Part shown: piece by piece, positions 1 to 12,024 of the stretch | Layout of the letters: the number at the start of each line of letters is the position of its first letter | Numbering within the stretch: position 1 is the stretch's first letter | Assembly (NCBI RefSeq): GCF_036884655.1 | Contig: NC_088327.1 | Location: 9,519,001 to 9,583,000, forward strand | Length of the DNA: 64,000 nucleotides | From: Musa acuminata AAA Group | Taxonomy: Eukaryota > Streptophyta > Magnoliopsida > Zingiberales > Musaceae | Direction of reading: 5' to 3' | The notes under the pieces: generated by a model | Told to the model about the DNA's origin: nothing | The model's input: the letters and a program-made list of their open reading frames with translations, nothing else | Database searches by the model: none | Made by a program: the position numbers and the translations under genes

Positions 1-690
1 ATCGGATTTACGTCGGTTTGAGATTTGTATTCTCTTTTATTAATCGAGCCGATGGATCCACGGAATCATCTGGACCGTTATCAGCCCCGATCGGACGGTG
101 GATGTCAGCTGTACCTACGTCTCATTTCAACAAGGGGGGGGGAAAGGTTGCGGCGAGAAAGGGCTTTGATGCTTTTGGGTTTGCTTATTCCCCAAGTCTA
201 TCTTTTCCTATCGTTCTTCTCCCTTTGGGATGGGATTGGGGCTCTCTTTTCCTTGTCCTCTTCTCACCGCCTTTTTCTTTCTGGGATTTCCCATTAGCAA
301 CAACTGTGTTGGAATGATAATAATGTTAAACCAAAGATTTAGGAGCACTTACTTGGCTGAGGTATCATTAGGCAGCTGAGTCACTATTTTGAAATGAGCT
401 GCTCCCGGTGTCTGTCATCGAATGTATTCTATTAGCTGGATTAAATAATACGATGGCGTATATATCAATTTAATCAGACGATTAGGAAAAGAAGAAGAAA
501 AATTAAGAGGCTGCATATGTAATGAGTCGAATTAATGATGGTCGAAGCAGAATAGAGGAGTATATAGGACGTACAACGCATAATAAATAGCAAATAGGTA
601 GTTATTTAGCAACCACGTACCCTGCTCGTATAAATTCATCACATATTATTAGGTAAAAGTACCGTTTGAGTCAAACCCGATATGATTCAA
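1..690. other. Left-edge intergenic DNA, no gene assigned
   Basis: Short open frames overlap in positions 18-317, but none matches a family I know and no exon pattern is visible. A G run lies near 135-143 and a pyrimidine-rich stretch near 195-285, which could be the leader or promoter of a gene lying to the left. That is only a possibility. Positions 330-690 are AT-rich and show nothing recognisable. Confidence 0.4.
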
Positions 691-1094
691 ACTCAGACCG
701 TAAAAATATCCTAGAGGGTTCTAAGATGAAAGTATCGAGCTCCGAAGGCGTTACCTGTACTAAGATCGAAGTTGAAAAAGGTTTCCTAATCTGATTCCTA
801 CGATGTTCAAGTTAATTAACGAGATCTTTATACTTTGTGTTATTTTTCTTTGGAAGAGAGCCCCCTAACATAGTATCGGAAATTAACCTTTATACTTGGC
901 CTCGAAAGGGACAACCTATAATCGCTTCAATATTCCTATTTTGGCATTTTATCCATGTGGACGGTAGGGGAGAGACCGCGTCAAACAGCTTGTCTTGGAC
1001 TTTTGTCCTTGCAAGCAAACCGACAAAAGGTGATTTAGACCTTTTCCTTCTATATGGCACTTATTTGTCGGATGATGGTTAGTCATTAATATAT

Positions 1095-2532
1095 TCCTAT
1101 TATTTGTCCCTCCCAAAATATGCTTCAGGTCTCTTATTAGAAAGGTCTAAAGTGTGACGTTTAGTTCATCTAATAGGTCCATTGTAATATGTCCCTTTAT
1201 GACAACGAAAGACACACATTGTACTATGCCCTACAAGCCAATCACACGAGTGATAACATGTGTGATACGCTGTATAATCTCTTTTCGTTAACATTAATAA
1301 CAATATTTTTTCACTTTATATTATGTGATGAATATATATTGTGTTGTCCTTCTGTGCAATTGGAATTGAATCATGATGAGATCATGATAATAAGATCAAT
1401 TCATTTTTAAACACATATCCCAAATGTTCCTAATCATAGATTATTCGAGAGGGACATCGAGATAACCGAACATATCAGTGTACTATATGCTCATACATAT
1501 GATAGAGGCATATGGGGACACTAGGAATGTAATGCAGGTGCTCATTGAGTAATGAGTTTATCGAATAATCTGCTTACGGAATATTGGATAGTTAATGATA
1601 TCTCATCGTCAAACAACGATTTTGTAGTCTCAATTGTATATCTGGTCCCTATACTCGAGATACCAAGGATGTATTGTTTGAGTACTATATTCTTTGATAC
1701 CAAATTGATAGGTCGGAAGTTTCAAATATAGTACAAATGGTCATTATGAATGACAACCAACCTTATAAAGATAATTTGGTGTCATTAGAGGATCATCCAC
1801 TCTTGATATCTTGAAAGAGATATCTTATGTATTCTCACTCAGGGAAATTCCTGGCCAGGGTCAATCGGATTGAGAGAATCTGATAAGAGCGAGACTCGGA
1901 ATGAGAGAAAATGAGTTCTTTGGGAGAATCTGATAAAAGTGAGACTCAAATTGATTTTATATGGGCTTGACAGTACCATGCTCGGTATATGATCTGGATT
2001 AGATTCTCATGTACCATTTTGGGATTATGGCATAATGGCCTAGTACATCTATAGTCGATGAATTGAGTGAATTATTATGAGAATAATAATTCACTGAGTC
2101 AAAAGGAAGTCTAACACGTGTTAACTCACAGCTAGCTCGGTATTGGACATAAAAGGTCACACGCATATTGTGGACAATGCAAGAAATAGAGGATTGTATA
2201 TAGGATATCCAATAAGCCCCTTTTTTAATGGATTCATCGAGTGAGACCCAATCGAGCTTATAGTGGTTATTAGATGGGGATTAAATATTCATTAAGCCAA
2301 TGATTATTAGATGGGGATCCAATACCCATTAAGACAGATCCTTTATGGTTAGCAACAAGAGCTCTCTATAAATAGGAGTTGGGGCTTCATGAGTCATAGG
2401 CTAGACCCTACAACCGTTAGTCACCTATCTGTTAGTCACAGGTGCCCTACAAGCTAATCACATGAGTGATGATACATATGACATGACATATAATCTTTTT
2501 GCTTATTATTGTTATGATATTTCTTAGCTTGT

Positions 2533-2628
<96 letters not shown>

Positions 2629-2650
2629 GATGCTCATGGGTCTGTGTAAT
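1095..2650 (+). mobile_element. Ty1/copia-type LTR-like segment with a TATA box
   Basis: A CTATAAATAGG box at about 2,366-2,376 is followed by a transcribed-leader-like stretch and by a conserved module at 2,431-2,515 ('ggtgccctacaagc', 'atgagtgatga'). A diverged copy of that module lies at 1,225-1,300, and three more lie at 51.6-51.96 kb. This arrangement of U3-like DNA, TATA box and short downstream module fits a copia LTR. It is interrupted by a long TA microsatellite. I cannot fix its ends. Confidence 0.45.
2534..2626. repeat. (TA)n microsatellite, about 45 units
   Basis: An almost uninterrupted run of alternating T and A over about 90 bases, inside LTR-derived DNA. Such runs are unstable in length, so the assembled length may not be exact. 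Confidence 0.95.
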
Positions 2651-2689
2651 GGGAATCGGATCGTGAACATAGAATATCACTTTCTAGAA

Positions 2690-3325
2690 GTATGTCCCCA
2701 AAGACTCCTGAAGAAATGATAGACATGGATAAGATATTCGATGCCTCAGTGGTAGGATCTATCATGTTTGGAATGCTATGTACAAGGTCTAATATAGTAT
2801 ATGCTTTAAGTGTTACGAGTAAATATCAAGCGGATCTAAGTTTGGAACACTGAAAGGCAATAAAATGTATCCTTAAGTACTTGAAAAGGACTAAAGATCT
2901 TTTACTAATGTATGGAGGAAGCGGCATCAGAATTGAGGGCTACATGAACTCAAGTTTCTAGTCTGATGTTGATGATAGTAAATCTAACTCAGGATATATG
3001 TTTACCCTAAATGGAGGAGTAGTATGTTGAAAGATTTTTAGCAAGATACTATTGCTGACTCAACCACAAAGGCAGAATACATTGCTACGATAGAAGCAGC
3101 AAATGAGAGAGTCTGGATGAAAAAGTTCTTCATAAATCTGAAAGTTAGAAGTCCAAGTGTTTTGAGGAGGTTCCACCTAATCAAAGAGATCATGGCCCAT
3201 GGAGATGTAGTTATGGAAAAAGTTTCATCCGAAGATAAGATCACAAATCCACTAATAAAGTCATTGTCTCATATTACCTTTGAGTATCACACGGGTCTAA
3301 TGGGGATCAGACACATAGGTGATTA
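2690..3325 (+). pseudogene. Ty1/copia polyprotein fragment, end of reverse transcriptase plus RNase H
   Basis: In the plus frame, peptides typical of the 3' end of copia pol can be followed: a 'VGSIMFGMLCTRSNIVYAL'-like block near 2,750-2,815, 'KCILKYLKRTKD' near 2,865-2,900, the RNase H block 'DSTTKAEYIA' near 3,056-3,085 and a tail ending at 3,325. At least three in-frame stops (near 2,852, 2,961 and 3,028) and a frameshift near 3,045 break it. Nothing of gag, protease or integrase was seen upstream. It is a dead relic. Confidence 0.85.
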
Positions 3326-5559
3326 ATTTGTTCGTACACCTACTTATTTAGACCCTTTAAGATAAATCTAGCACCTCCCCCTTCTGAGGTGCCATAACTA
3401 TCCGTGAACAAAGTTCATGCTATGGGGGTGTGATTATCGACCTCAACCTTAGGTGAGGGAGTTAGCTTTGAGATAAAATCAATCAACACCTGAGCCTTTA
3501 TGGTAATCCTTAACATGTATCACATGTCGAACTTGTCCAACTTAACTAACAATCTCAACGGTCTCCTCGAGACATCAAATCGAGAAAGAACCTGCCTAAG
3601 TGGTTGGTTAGTAATCACCTGTATTACATGCGCAAGGAAATATAAACATAGCTTTATTATTGCTAGTATTAGCGTAAATGTCAGCCTCTCAGGGGGGAGG
3701 GGGGCGCGGGGTATCATTCCTCAGGTCCACTTAAGACATGACTAGTATAATAAATAGACTTTTGGATTCTCGAATTGTCTCATACTAACACCGAGCTAAC
3801 AACCTGCTCAATGGTGGCAAGATAGAGGATTAGAATTTCACCTAAGATGGAGAAGGAGAGCTATGACAATTGGGCGAGGTAGTGCTTCTAACTCTTTAAA
3901 TGCCTTATGATATTTCTTAGTCCATAAAAAGCCTTATGTTTTTCGCTTGGAAAAAGTATAGGCATTTTTCACCATATCAAGATAGGAACCGACTAAGTGC
4001 TACTATTCACCCTATTAATTATTATACTTTCTTTACCTACCAAGGTGGACATATCTCCAATATGGTTCACACCTTCTCGGGGTTTGTATATATTCCTCTT
4101 TGGTAAATAATGAATATGAGAAATTTACCCAAACTGACTCCGAAATTACACTTGGATGGATTAAGACGTATGTTGAACCTCTCAGAACCTGAAATATCCT
4201 GGGCAAGTCCACTAGATGTGAGTCTATCATTCTGCTTTTGACTATCATGTCGTCTACATATACCTCGATGTTTCTCCTGATCTAGTACCTGAACAAAGAA
4301 GTCGACCGAGAGCGACTTCAAGCAAGTGTACCATCCTCGTATCGAGCCTCTTAATATTGTCGAGAAGGCGTGGCACATGAGGATGTCCGAGATGCAGTAC
4401 AATGACATTTAGGTATGGAAGGCGATGGTATGGTCTATCGGGTCAGTACTATCATCAAAGGCCTTTAGTGATTGGAGGTAGGCCTTCATCGAGATTGGCT
4501 CCTCATGGTGTTTTGAGTGAATGGGGACCGACTTGAGGTGGGATCATCAAACCTTTCCCCTCTGGATTGCTGAAACTCTTGTCACATCTCTTTTAGGCGT
4601 TGGTCCATTTGTCATAGTTGGATCCTCAGGGAGTCATATATTGAATATGTTGATTGGGTCTTGGATTTAGGTAGAGCAGAGCAGTAATGCGATGGCATGC
4701 TGAATTCCACAATTAGGGAGCGGGACACTCCTTCGGTCGGTAGTTCTATGAGCCTTGGATGATCCTGAGACATTGGAATTATGTCGAGCAGGGGGATCCC
4801 GACGAGCACTGGAGCTAGTGACAATTGAGGTGTTGATCGCTGTTGAGATGGTGGCGTTGCTTGTTTGGCTAGCTAAGGCAGGAGTGAGGCGATAGCCTAT
4901 ATCTTACCTGTTTGCGTCTACACCTATTGAGTGAGGTTTAGGAACACCTCGACATAGACAAGTAGGTGGTTTGAGGTCATCATTCATGACAAAAGGCTTG
5001 GGTCATTGAATAGAAGTCAGTACCACATCAATGTTTGCGTCGAAGTAAGCGCAACCACGTGAGGGAAGGATGACAACTGTCCCCCTTGAGTAAAAGTGCT
5101 ATTATGAGTTAGAGGTAGTTAGAGTGTTCATTGGAAGGATTGACCGACGGACATTCTTACAATATCAGACCCTCCTTTTAGCACCAAAATGTTAACAGAA
5201 TCATCGTCGACATCTGAGTTAACTCGACGTAGTCCAAACTCGAGGGCACAGGAGTATCCAAGGTGGAAGCTCTGAGCTTCGAAGGCATCACCTATATTAA
5301 AACTGGGGTCGAAATACATTTCTTGACCTAGTCCCTTCGACCTCAAGTTAATCAATGAGGTCTTTAAGTGGGTGTGGGGTTTTCTTAGGAAGAGAACCCC
5401 CTTGACATAGCGTTGGGAATTAAACTTTATACTTGGCCTTCAAAATGATAACCTATAACCATTCCAACGTTCCCCTCTTGATATTTTGTCTACCTGGGTG
5501 ATAGAAGAAAAACAACTCCGAACGGTCTATCTTGAAATTTTATCTACTAGAAGGATGAA

Positions 5560-6365
5560 AGATGACCTATTTTTTTTTCATAATAATTTTATATGATATT
5601 TTTATATCGGATGATGAGGTATAAGAAGTTTGAGGTTTTGCACCTAAAAGACACGACTCCATCAGTTTGTCTTGCAGACTCAAACTTGAGCACTTGCAAA
5701 CACGGTGCAACATCACTGACCCACAGACTGACATGTAAAGTTCACATGCACACAGACACATCAAGGAACTGCAGTGGATATCACTAGCCATCTTCAAGCA
5801 GTGGGACCGACCACGTGTCCTCTGATGTTTAAACCTAAGCAAGATGACATTAGGGACAATGAATTGTGAAAAATGGAAGGGACGAGAGTCACCTGCTGCT
5901 GCAGAAGATAACATCCTATAGCTGAGGCTGGGCTCCACCCCCAAGCTTATCTTCTGGATCAGAACATTATCTTTGCACATCACCAAACACACAAAAAGTT
6001 GAATAAACGCAACTTTTTGACATAATTCCCCTAGCAAAGAGGACTTATGCTTCTAACCTAAAGCTTTATTTGACATATCTTGATCTATGAACCATGCACC
6101 ATAAACCAGCAAAACAGCAGGAAATGAACCAAAGAAACCAAGGCCAGTGATGCAAAAGGTAAAGCTGACCTTCATATGGTGTCCATTAGATTTCTCAGAA
6201 GAAAGTCAAGGTTCCTCTTTACGAGTCGCTGCTTCTGGTTCATGAATTACAAGTTACTTAAGAACAACATCGTAATGTGGGACAATGAAAACTATAGATC
6301 TTGGTGAAATGAGGTATACAACTGACAAGAAAAACCAACTATTTTGCTTCCTCGAATGCAAGGAA
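5560..6365. other. Intergenic DNA and probable 3' UTR of the deacylase gene
   Basis: No coding exon is visible. A 156-codon minus frame at 5,567-6,037 has no family resemblance and low-complexity cysteine/serine content, so I do not call it a gene. The part nearest 6,365 should hold the 3' UTR of the minus-strand deacylase gene. Confidence 0.4.
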
Positions 6366-9300
6366 TTAATAGAAGTCCTGCGGTTTTCCAATCTTTATGT
6401 TCTCCTCTGTCAAAAAGCTTGTGATTGCATTCTTCTGCCAGCCTTTAAAGCTCCTGCACTCTCAAACAATTATTATGTTAACCAAACTATTCTCAGATAT
6501 TGAATCCAACAAAACGAAGATTAAAAGCAGACAACATTAGCAAAAAACCCAAAGTAGCTTAATTAATAATTTCCTAAAGCTGCTTTAACATCCATGATTG
6601 CCATAAAAAACTGAACCGACAACTAAATGATGCACACCATAATAACAGAAGATAGATGGGTATATAAGAAAAAATGACCAAAAATTTCAGGAAATGCTTT
6701 ACTGCTTAATTAATTCATTAGAGGTGCCTGGTTAACATAAGGATTTGATGAACTATCATATCATTCACAATGCTAATGAAATCCAAGCATGATGCATTTT
6801 CAGATGAATTATGCTAAGATGATGAAAACAAAAAAAAATGGTATTTGGTCTTCTATATCTCAAGAATATCTTACTCTTTCATATACTGACTGGATTCCCA
6901 TGATTGCTCAATCTAAATCAAATTTACTAATTGGTTAAAGTCTGAACATTGTTCCCAATCCATTTTCAATCCTCACACATATTGGATTAAACCTAAATCA
7001 CATTTTTCTTTTTTTTCACACACTAGGTTCCTCGGTGTAATCTTCAGAACCATCTTCATCTCTATTTCCTTCATGTTCAGACAGATTTCTAAGACTTGTT
7101 TGTCAGGTAAGGAAAAAAGTCCACTAAATAGGCTTTAACCATCTTCTGAGAGCTTCATCAAGATAACCCTTTCAACTCATCCTTTGTTTAGGATTGCAGA
7201 TTGCATGTTGCTCTTCATCATGATGGGAACCAGCAAGCTAACCATCGTTGCTTAAGTCTGAACATCCTTTGAGATCTTGATCATGGTGGGTGCTGGAAGA
7301 GATTGGTGTCCTTAGATTTTTAGTTCTTGCAAATATTGGATCATAAAGCCTACATTGCTTTTTTTAATCCATTGTTAGGTTGCTTGGTGTGATCTTCACA
7401 ACCATCTTCATCTCCTTCATGCTCAGATAGATTTCAAGGCTTGTCAGTCTGGTAACAGGCAATAGGTCCACAATATAGGCTCTTATGTCCTTCTGAGCTT
7501 TTCATCAAGATAACCCATTCAACTCATCCCTCGTTCATGAGCTGTTCTTACTAAATCTATAATTGTCCTCGACGAGCCTTTATAGCTTGTATTCTAGTTA
7601 CCACATTGAGTTCTTATCACTTGCACAAAAGACCTTTCTGAAACGAAGGAAACATAGATGGGTACATCAACGGACTCTGGTAAAAAAGGTAAAATACTTG
7701 GAAAATTTCAGCTAGGCACAATTTTAAGTTATTATACAAACTAAACTTAATATTAACTAAACAAAACCTGGCTGCATCAAGTATTGAAATGCATAAAAGA
7801 CCAAGCAGAGATGAAATACAAGCCCAATAAGAAATTAATAAATAAAAAACTAAAGAGAATATTGATTTTCTATAATTCATATCACTCATACATACTTATG
7901 ATCAAGATGTGCTATGACTTCTCCTCCTGGAAATGCCAACTTAGTAGCCTCATATGAAACTTTGATAGCTTTCTTCCATGCACCACCAATACATTTCTCA
8001 CCATTTTCTCCTTTTTGCTGATTAGGATCTTCCATTGGTAAAGAATATCCAGATAGCAGGTGACCTACCCAGACACCATCTTTCCTGAACTTACATTATA
8101 ATTCATAAATCAGTAAAATGTGGTAATTATATATTCCCTGCATCAAAGTTTTCTGAAAAAAAGAATGAAATACCAAACCAACACCGGCGGAAAGTTAGCT
8201 CCACCGGGACTCAAGCAGTAAGTAACCAAAATAATAATTAATACCACTGCCATACATCCTTTCCTAATTGAGCTTTGGAATCAAAAGTTGATGGTTGAAT
8301 TTTACATTTGCATGAAGGTAGAAATCAACTATCCTGATTTATTTTGAAATTTTAGTTAAATTACATGTCACCAGTGAAAAAAGCTGCAATAAGAAACTTG
8401 AACAAAATAATACTGAATCATATATGCAAAAACACAAAATTGATATTCTCGGAAGTAAGTGCTATTAATACGTATATGTCAAAAGAAAGCATAGAAATTG
8501 TGAGTCTTCTGGTACTTCAGAAGAAACAATTGCCTACCACTTCCATGTGATCCTGTGTTCTTGCAAGATAGTTTTGACGAAATTCAGACAAGCAAAATTA
8601 TCATCAGAAAGATGCATACTTAAATGAGTTAAAAATTTTGACAAAAAAAATTGAACAAAATAATAGATCTGTGAATCCATTATTAACTGACAACTACATT
8701 TATGATAGAGAACATATTGAAGATTAACCAATCAAACTAATTTCAGGATACTTCCTAACCAATTCATTAATTGTCAAAGGCAGTATGACTAATTTAAAGG
8801 TCTCTAGATATAGTCTGATGGAACAGATATCAACAAAGCAAGCAGGCTTCTTTGTAGGTTTCTGCCATGACAGTCTTCACAACCAAACAGAAATAACAGA
8901 AGGGTACTCATTCAAATGAAATTATGGTTAACTTTAGAAACTCTATGCGATCAGACACTGTAAAATTCCAACACCATGTTATGGTAAGATTATAGAGTCT
9001 TGTTGCTTACCAAACGATATCCATATGACGAGGCACATAATGACCACCTCCTATCCCCAAGAGAACGTTGTCACCGTTATTTTCTCTGCATCAAAGGACA
9101 TTCAAGATTCAACTTAATGCATATAACATATTAACATGTATCTAAATAGTGGATAAAGATGAGCAACTTTTTGTGCGTTATCATCTGTTACACAAGAAAC
9201 CTAAGTTACATGCATATACCTCAAGAGTCAAGACACACAAACTCAAGTCCTGTCTCTAGCAAACATATGAGATATTTTGGTCCTAGCAAGGCCCTTTTCA

Positions 9301-12024
9301 ATATTCTGGCCCCAAAGATTTGTAATCAATATACATAGCTTTTACTTGTATAACATACGCTACCACCATATGGTACCTGCTCCAGTTTCCAACACCAGAA
9401 CCTCCTCCAAGACCAAGTCCTTCCCAGAGAAGCTGCAAAATATCAGGATAAAATGATTTTGGAACTATTAGAAATTTGGATGGAATCAATCAGAACTTTA
9501 ATTAAAATGGTATACAAAAAGTACAATGAGTAATCACTGCAATGGTCAATTTTACTCAAAAAAAAAAAATCATGTGGCGAGAAATGGTCACAGAAAACTT
9601 TTATGCAAAATATTAAAATCATTTTTTTACATGTGGAGAATCTTCTTGGAAATAGTTAAGGTAATAAAAGCTCACTTAACTAAAGCAATAGCTTGAGCAG
9701 CATCTTGCCTCCCCCAGTATTCCTCTGTGCTCCCTACAAGAATTACAGGAGTGCATATAAAAGATGGGCTCTTGTACTATCAATAAAAAGCTTTTAATAT
9801 CCACAATCCTACTTTCATCAATATCTTGGTAATTTCCGATTTTCATTTTTTGTGACCATTCGGCATACATTTGCACTTGTCATAACCATATATTTTAATT
9901 TTACCCATCATGCCGTGTGCTAAAAAAAATAATGATGCTGGGACTATTCTGACTGCCACAAGCCAACAGCTACATTGGCACATCTCTGTCAATACAGCAG
10001 AACATCGTTGAATTTCAAGCTCAAAACCGTGTAACAAAAGTTACACCTTCATATTTCACAGCTTTGATTTGATCCCAACACCTAGGATAAACCTTGGGCA
10101 TTTTTTATAATAAAGCGACTATGTTCTTTGCCACATAGGCAATCAATACTAATGTGAAAAACTTATAGGTTTTAAATGTTTAATTATTAATAACTCAATT
10201 CCTTTAATGTAATTGGCATCAGGGTAATTGTTTAATAAAAAGACCTGCTAAGTGACTGACCAAACCAATCATCTACTACATCCATCCAAAATCATGAAGA
10301 AATTACAATACCAATCTCCAGGAACATGGTGGGTGTATTAACCACTGGTCCATGATGAGTTGCTTCCAAAGTAATCTGCAAAAAGAAAGAAAACATCAAG
10401 AACTTAAATCATAACCCGAGAAATGACTTGTATGCACAGATAGTCAGATACCCTATCAAACATCCACCCCATGATATGAACATACTCCTTTACAACACCA
10501 TCCCATCCCTTCTATTCAATCAAATAACCTTTTCAACATCATCCCATAAATTATTACTCATAAAGTATATGATACATTATCCTGTAATTTTTTTTTTAAA
10601 TGTCTAGGTGTGTAGGAAGCACTAGTAGCATAACACTACTCGAATAAATGTAGCAAACAGGATGGCAACATGGAGTTCAAGCACCAAAAACAAGAAAAAC
10701 AATCTCTTTCTGTTCCTTGCTCTCCTAGCAAAAGTATTTTTGTACAGAAATCATGATTTGTTGATGTTAATCCAATGATCCCCTCATCTATTTTATATTT
10801 GTAATCAGGAAGTATATAAGACAAAAATGGGAAGGATATTTTTATCTCCCAAAATAACAGAATATCCTTGTGAATGTTATTTGAGGTAGGTTGTTCTTGT
10901 GTTTGAGTTGCCCAGGAAATAAAGCAGGATACACCAAGGAATTAAGAATGCATAGATCCAAATTCAACATAATCCAATTATGTTTGGTCTTATCTTTTAG
11001 AAATATTTTTTGACAACTCTAAGGTTCATAAGTGTTCTTTAAAGAATATTTCTAATATGGTACTTACGGATGGAACATATACTTCCATCGAAAGTATACA
11101 TGCAGTATAAAATTGGTAGCTGCACTAAATGAAATAAACATTCTAAAAAAATAGCTCAATCTTATTCAGTACAACGGCTTAATTTTCACGTTCTTATTGC
11201 AGGAGAACAACTTCCCCCTAAAGAAAAGAAATATAGGACATGAACAAAAGCAAGTGAACGAAAATTAGACATAGATGGATTAGATTATTCCAAAATATGG
11301 CCGATCGAGATGATAAAATGTGAGATAGCTACCTAGAACAGTAGAACAGAAAGAAAAAGGAAAGTTACCTCAAACTCCGGGATGAGACCGTTGGCTTCGG
11401 CAATCTTCTTCATGAGACGTAACCACGGGCCGACCCTGGGGTTTGGCGGCCCCGCCCAGCAGGGCCGCCCTCCCTGCGGGAGTGGCTCGCCTTCCCGTAT
11501 ATGCGGCACGCCTTCAAACAGAGAAAGAGAATAAATCAAGAAAGAAAGCCATTAGTACTCGAACTAGCGAACGGGGGATCGGTCGGGGTCACCGATCGTA
11601 TCAAATTGGGGGAGGAAAGATTGTAGTACTACCGATGGGGTGGACAGTAAACGCGGGGCGGTTGGAGACGGCAGTGTGGCGGCTGAGGAAGATGACCTCA
11701 TCGACGGGCTCTCCCGTGGCCGCCTCCCACCTGCGGTCCAGGTCGTCCTCGGCCACGATGCTCCTCTCGTGCTTCAGCAGGCGCACCGACCCGTTCGCGA
11801 AGCTCTCCATCCCGATCTAAAATCACGCCAGAGATCCCAGATCAAGAATCAACACGTACATTTAACGATCGAAACGGAACGAAAAGAGAGGTTCCCAATC
11901 ATGGCAAGGGAACGAAACGGACGGCGATGGAAGGGCCAGGGTTCCACCCGGGCATCGCAAGGAAGGAGGAGGCGGGGCCGACGGAGGCCGGGTCGGCGGC
12001 AGTTGCCACTACTAGCGTCACCAT
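6366..12024 (-). CDS. GEK1: D-aminoacyl-tRNA deacylase, GEK1/DTD2 type
   Basis: This gene encodes the plant/archaeal-type D-aminoacyl-tRNA deacylase, which hydrolyses D-amino acids from tRNA and, in plants, protects translation against aldehyde-modified D-aminoacyl-tRNA. Nine exons join in frame: about 11,923-12,024; 11,633-11,816; 11,369-11,511; 10,312-10,375; 9,681-9,733; 9,377-9,432; 9,011-9,085; 7,896-8,084; 6,366-6,453. The product is about 317 aa, a normal length for the family. Diagnostic blocks are FLSRHTAVSNRPA in exon 2, LEATHHGP (residues 146-153), GSTEEYW (165-171), GIGGGHYVPRH (211-221, metal-type histidines), VGHLLSGYSLPM in exon 8 and FKGWQKNAI near the C-terminus. The ATG at 12,024 gives the usual MVTLVVAT start. 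The last intron is 1.44 kb, so the terminal exon is easily missed: an in-frame stop at 7,886 lies just past the exon 8 donor (GTATGT). The exon 1 donor (GTCCGT) is weak and its place may be off by a few codons. Confidence 0.93.
6940..7540. repeat. Imperfect tandem duplication in the last intron of the deacylase gene
   Basis: Copy 1 (about 6,940-7,195) and copy 2 (about 7,256-7,540) share the same order of blocks: 'gtctgaacat', 'atattggat', 'aaccatcttcatctc', a 'cagatagattt'-like block and 'catcaagataaccc', followed by 'caactcatcc'. The period is about 316 bp, with clear divergence between copies. It does not touch an exon. Confidence 0.8.

Larger units (their letters stand above)
700..5560 (-). 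mobile_element. Decayed Ty3/gypsy LTR retrotransposon with a copia relic inside it
   Basis: Two diverged direct repeats, roughly 725-970 and 5,270-5,510, share blocks such as the one around 'aaactttatacttggcct'. They look like the LTR pair of one old element. Read on the minus strand, the sequence inside the right repeat holds gag-like peptides at about 4,824-4,612 and 4,408-4,067, with the 'RGW/ARTWY'-like tryptophan block common in plant Ty3 gag proteins. The right repeat begins near 5,190 with a TGTTAACA-like terminus, next to a 'gaccctccttttagcacc' block on its internal side. Stops and frameshifts break all frames and no intact pol is seen. The plus-strand copia fragment at 2.69-3.32 kb probably inserted later. 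LTR borders are approximate. Confidence 0.6.

Noticed and set aside
5567..6037. 156-codon minus-strand frame near the retrotransposon relics
   Set aside because: No recognisable motif, odd composition and no splice pattern. It lies where the deacylase 3' flank is expected.
6285..6503. 72-codon plus-strand frame
   Set aside because: It is antisense to the terminal exon of the deacylase gene, which has clear conserved residues on the minus strand.
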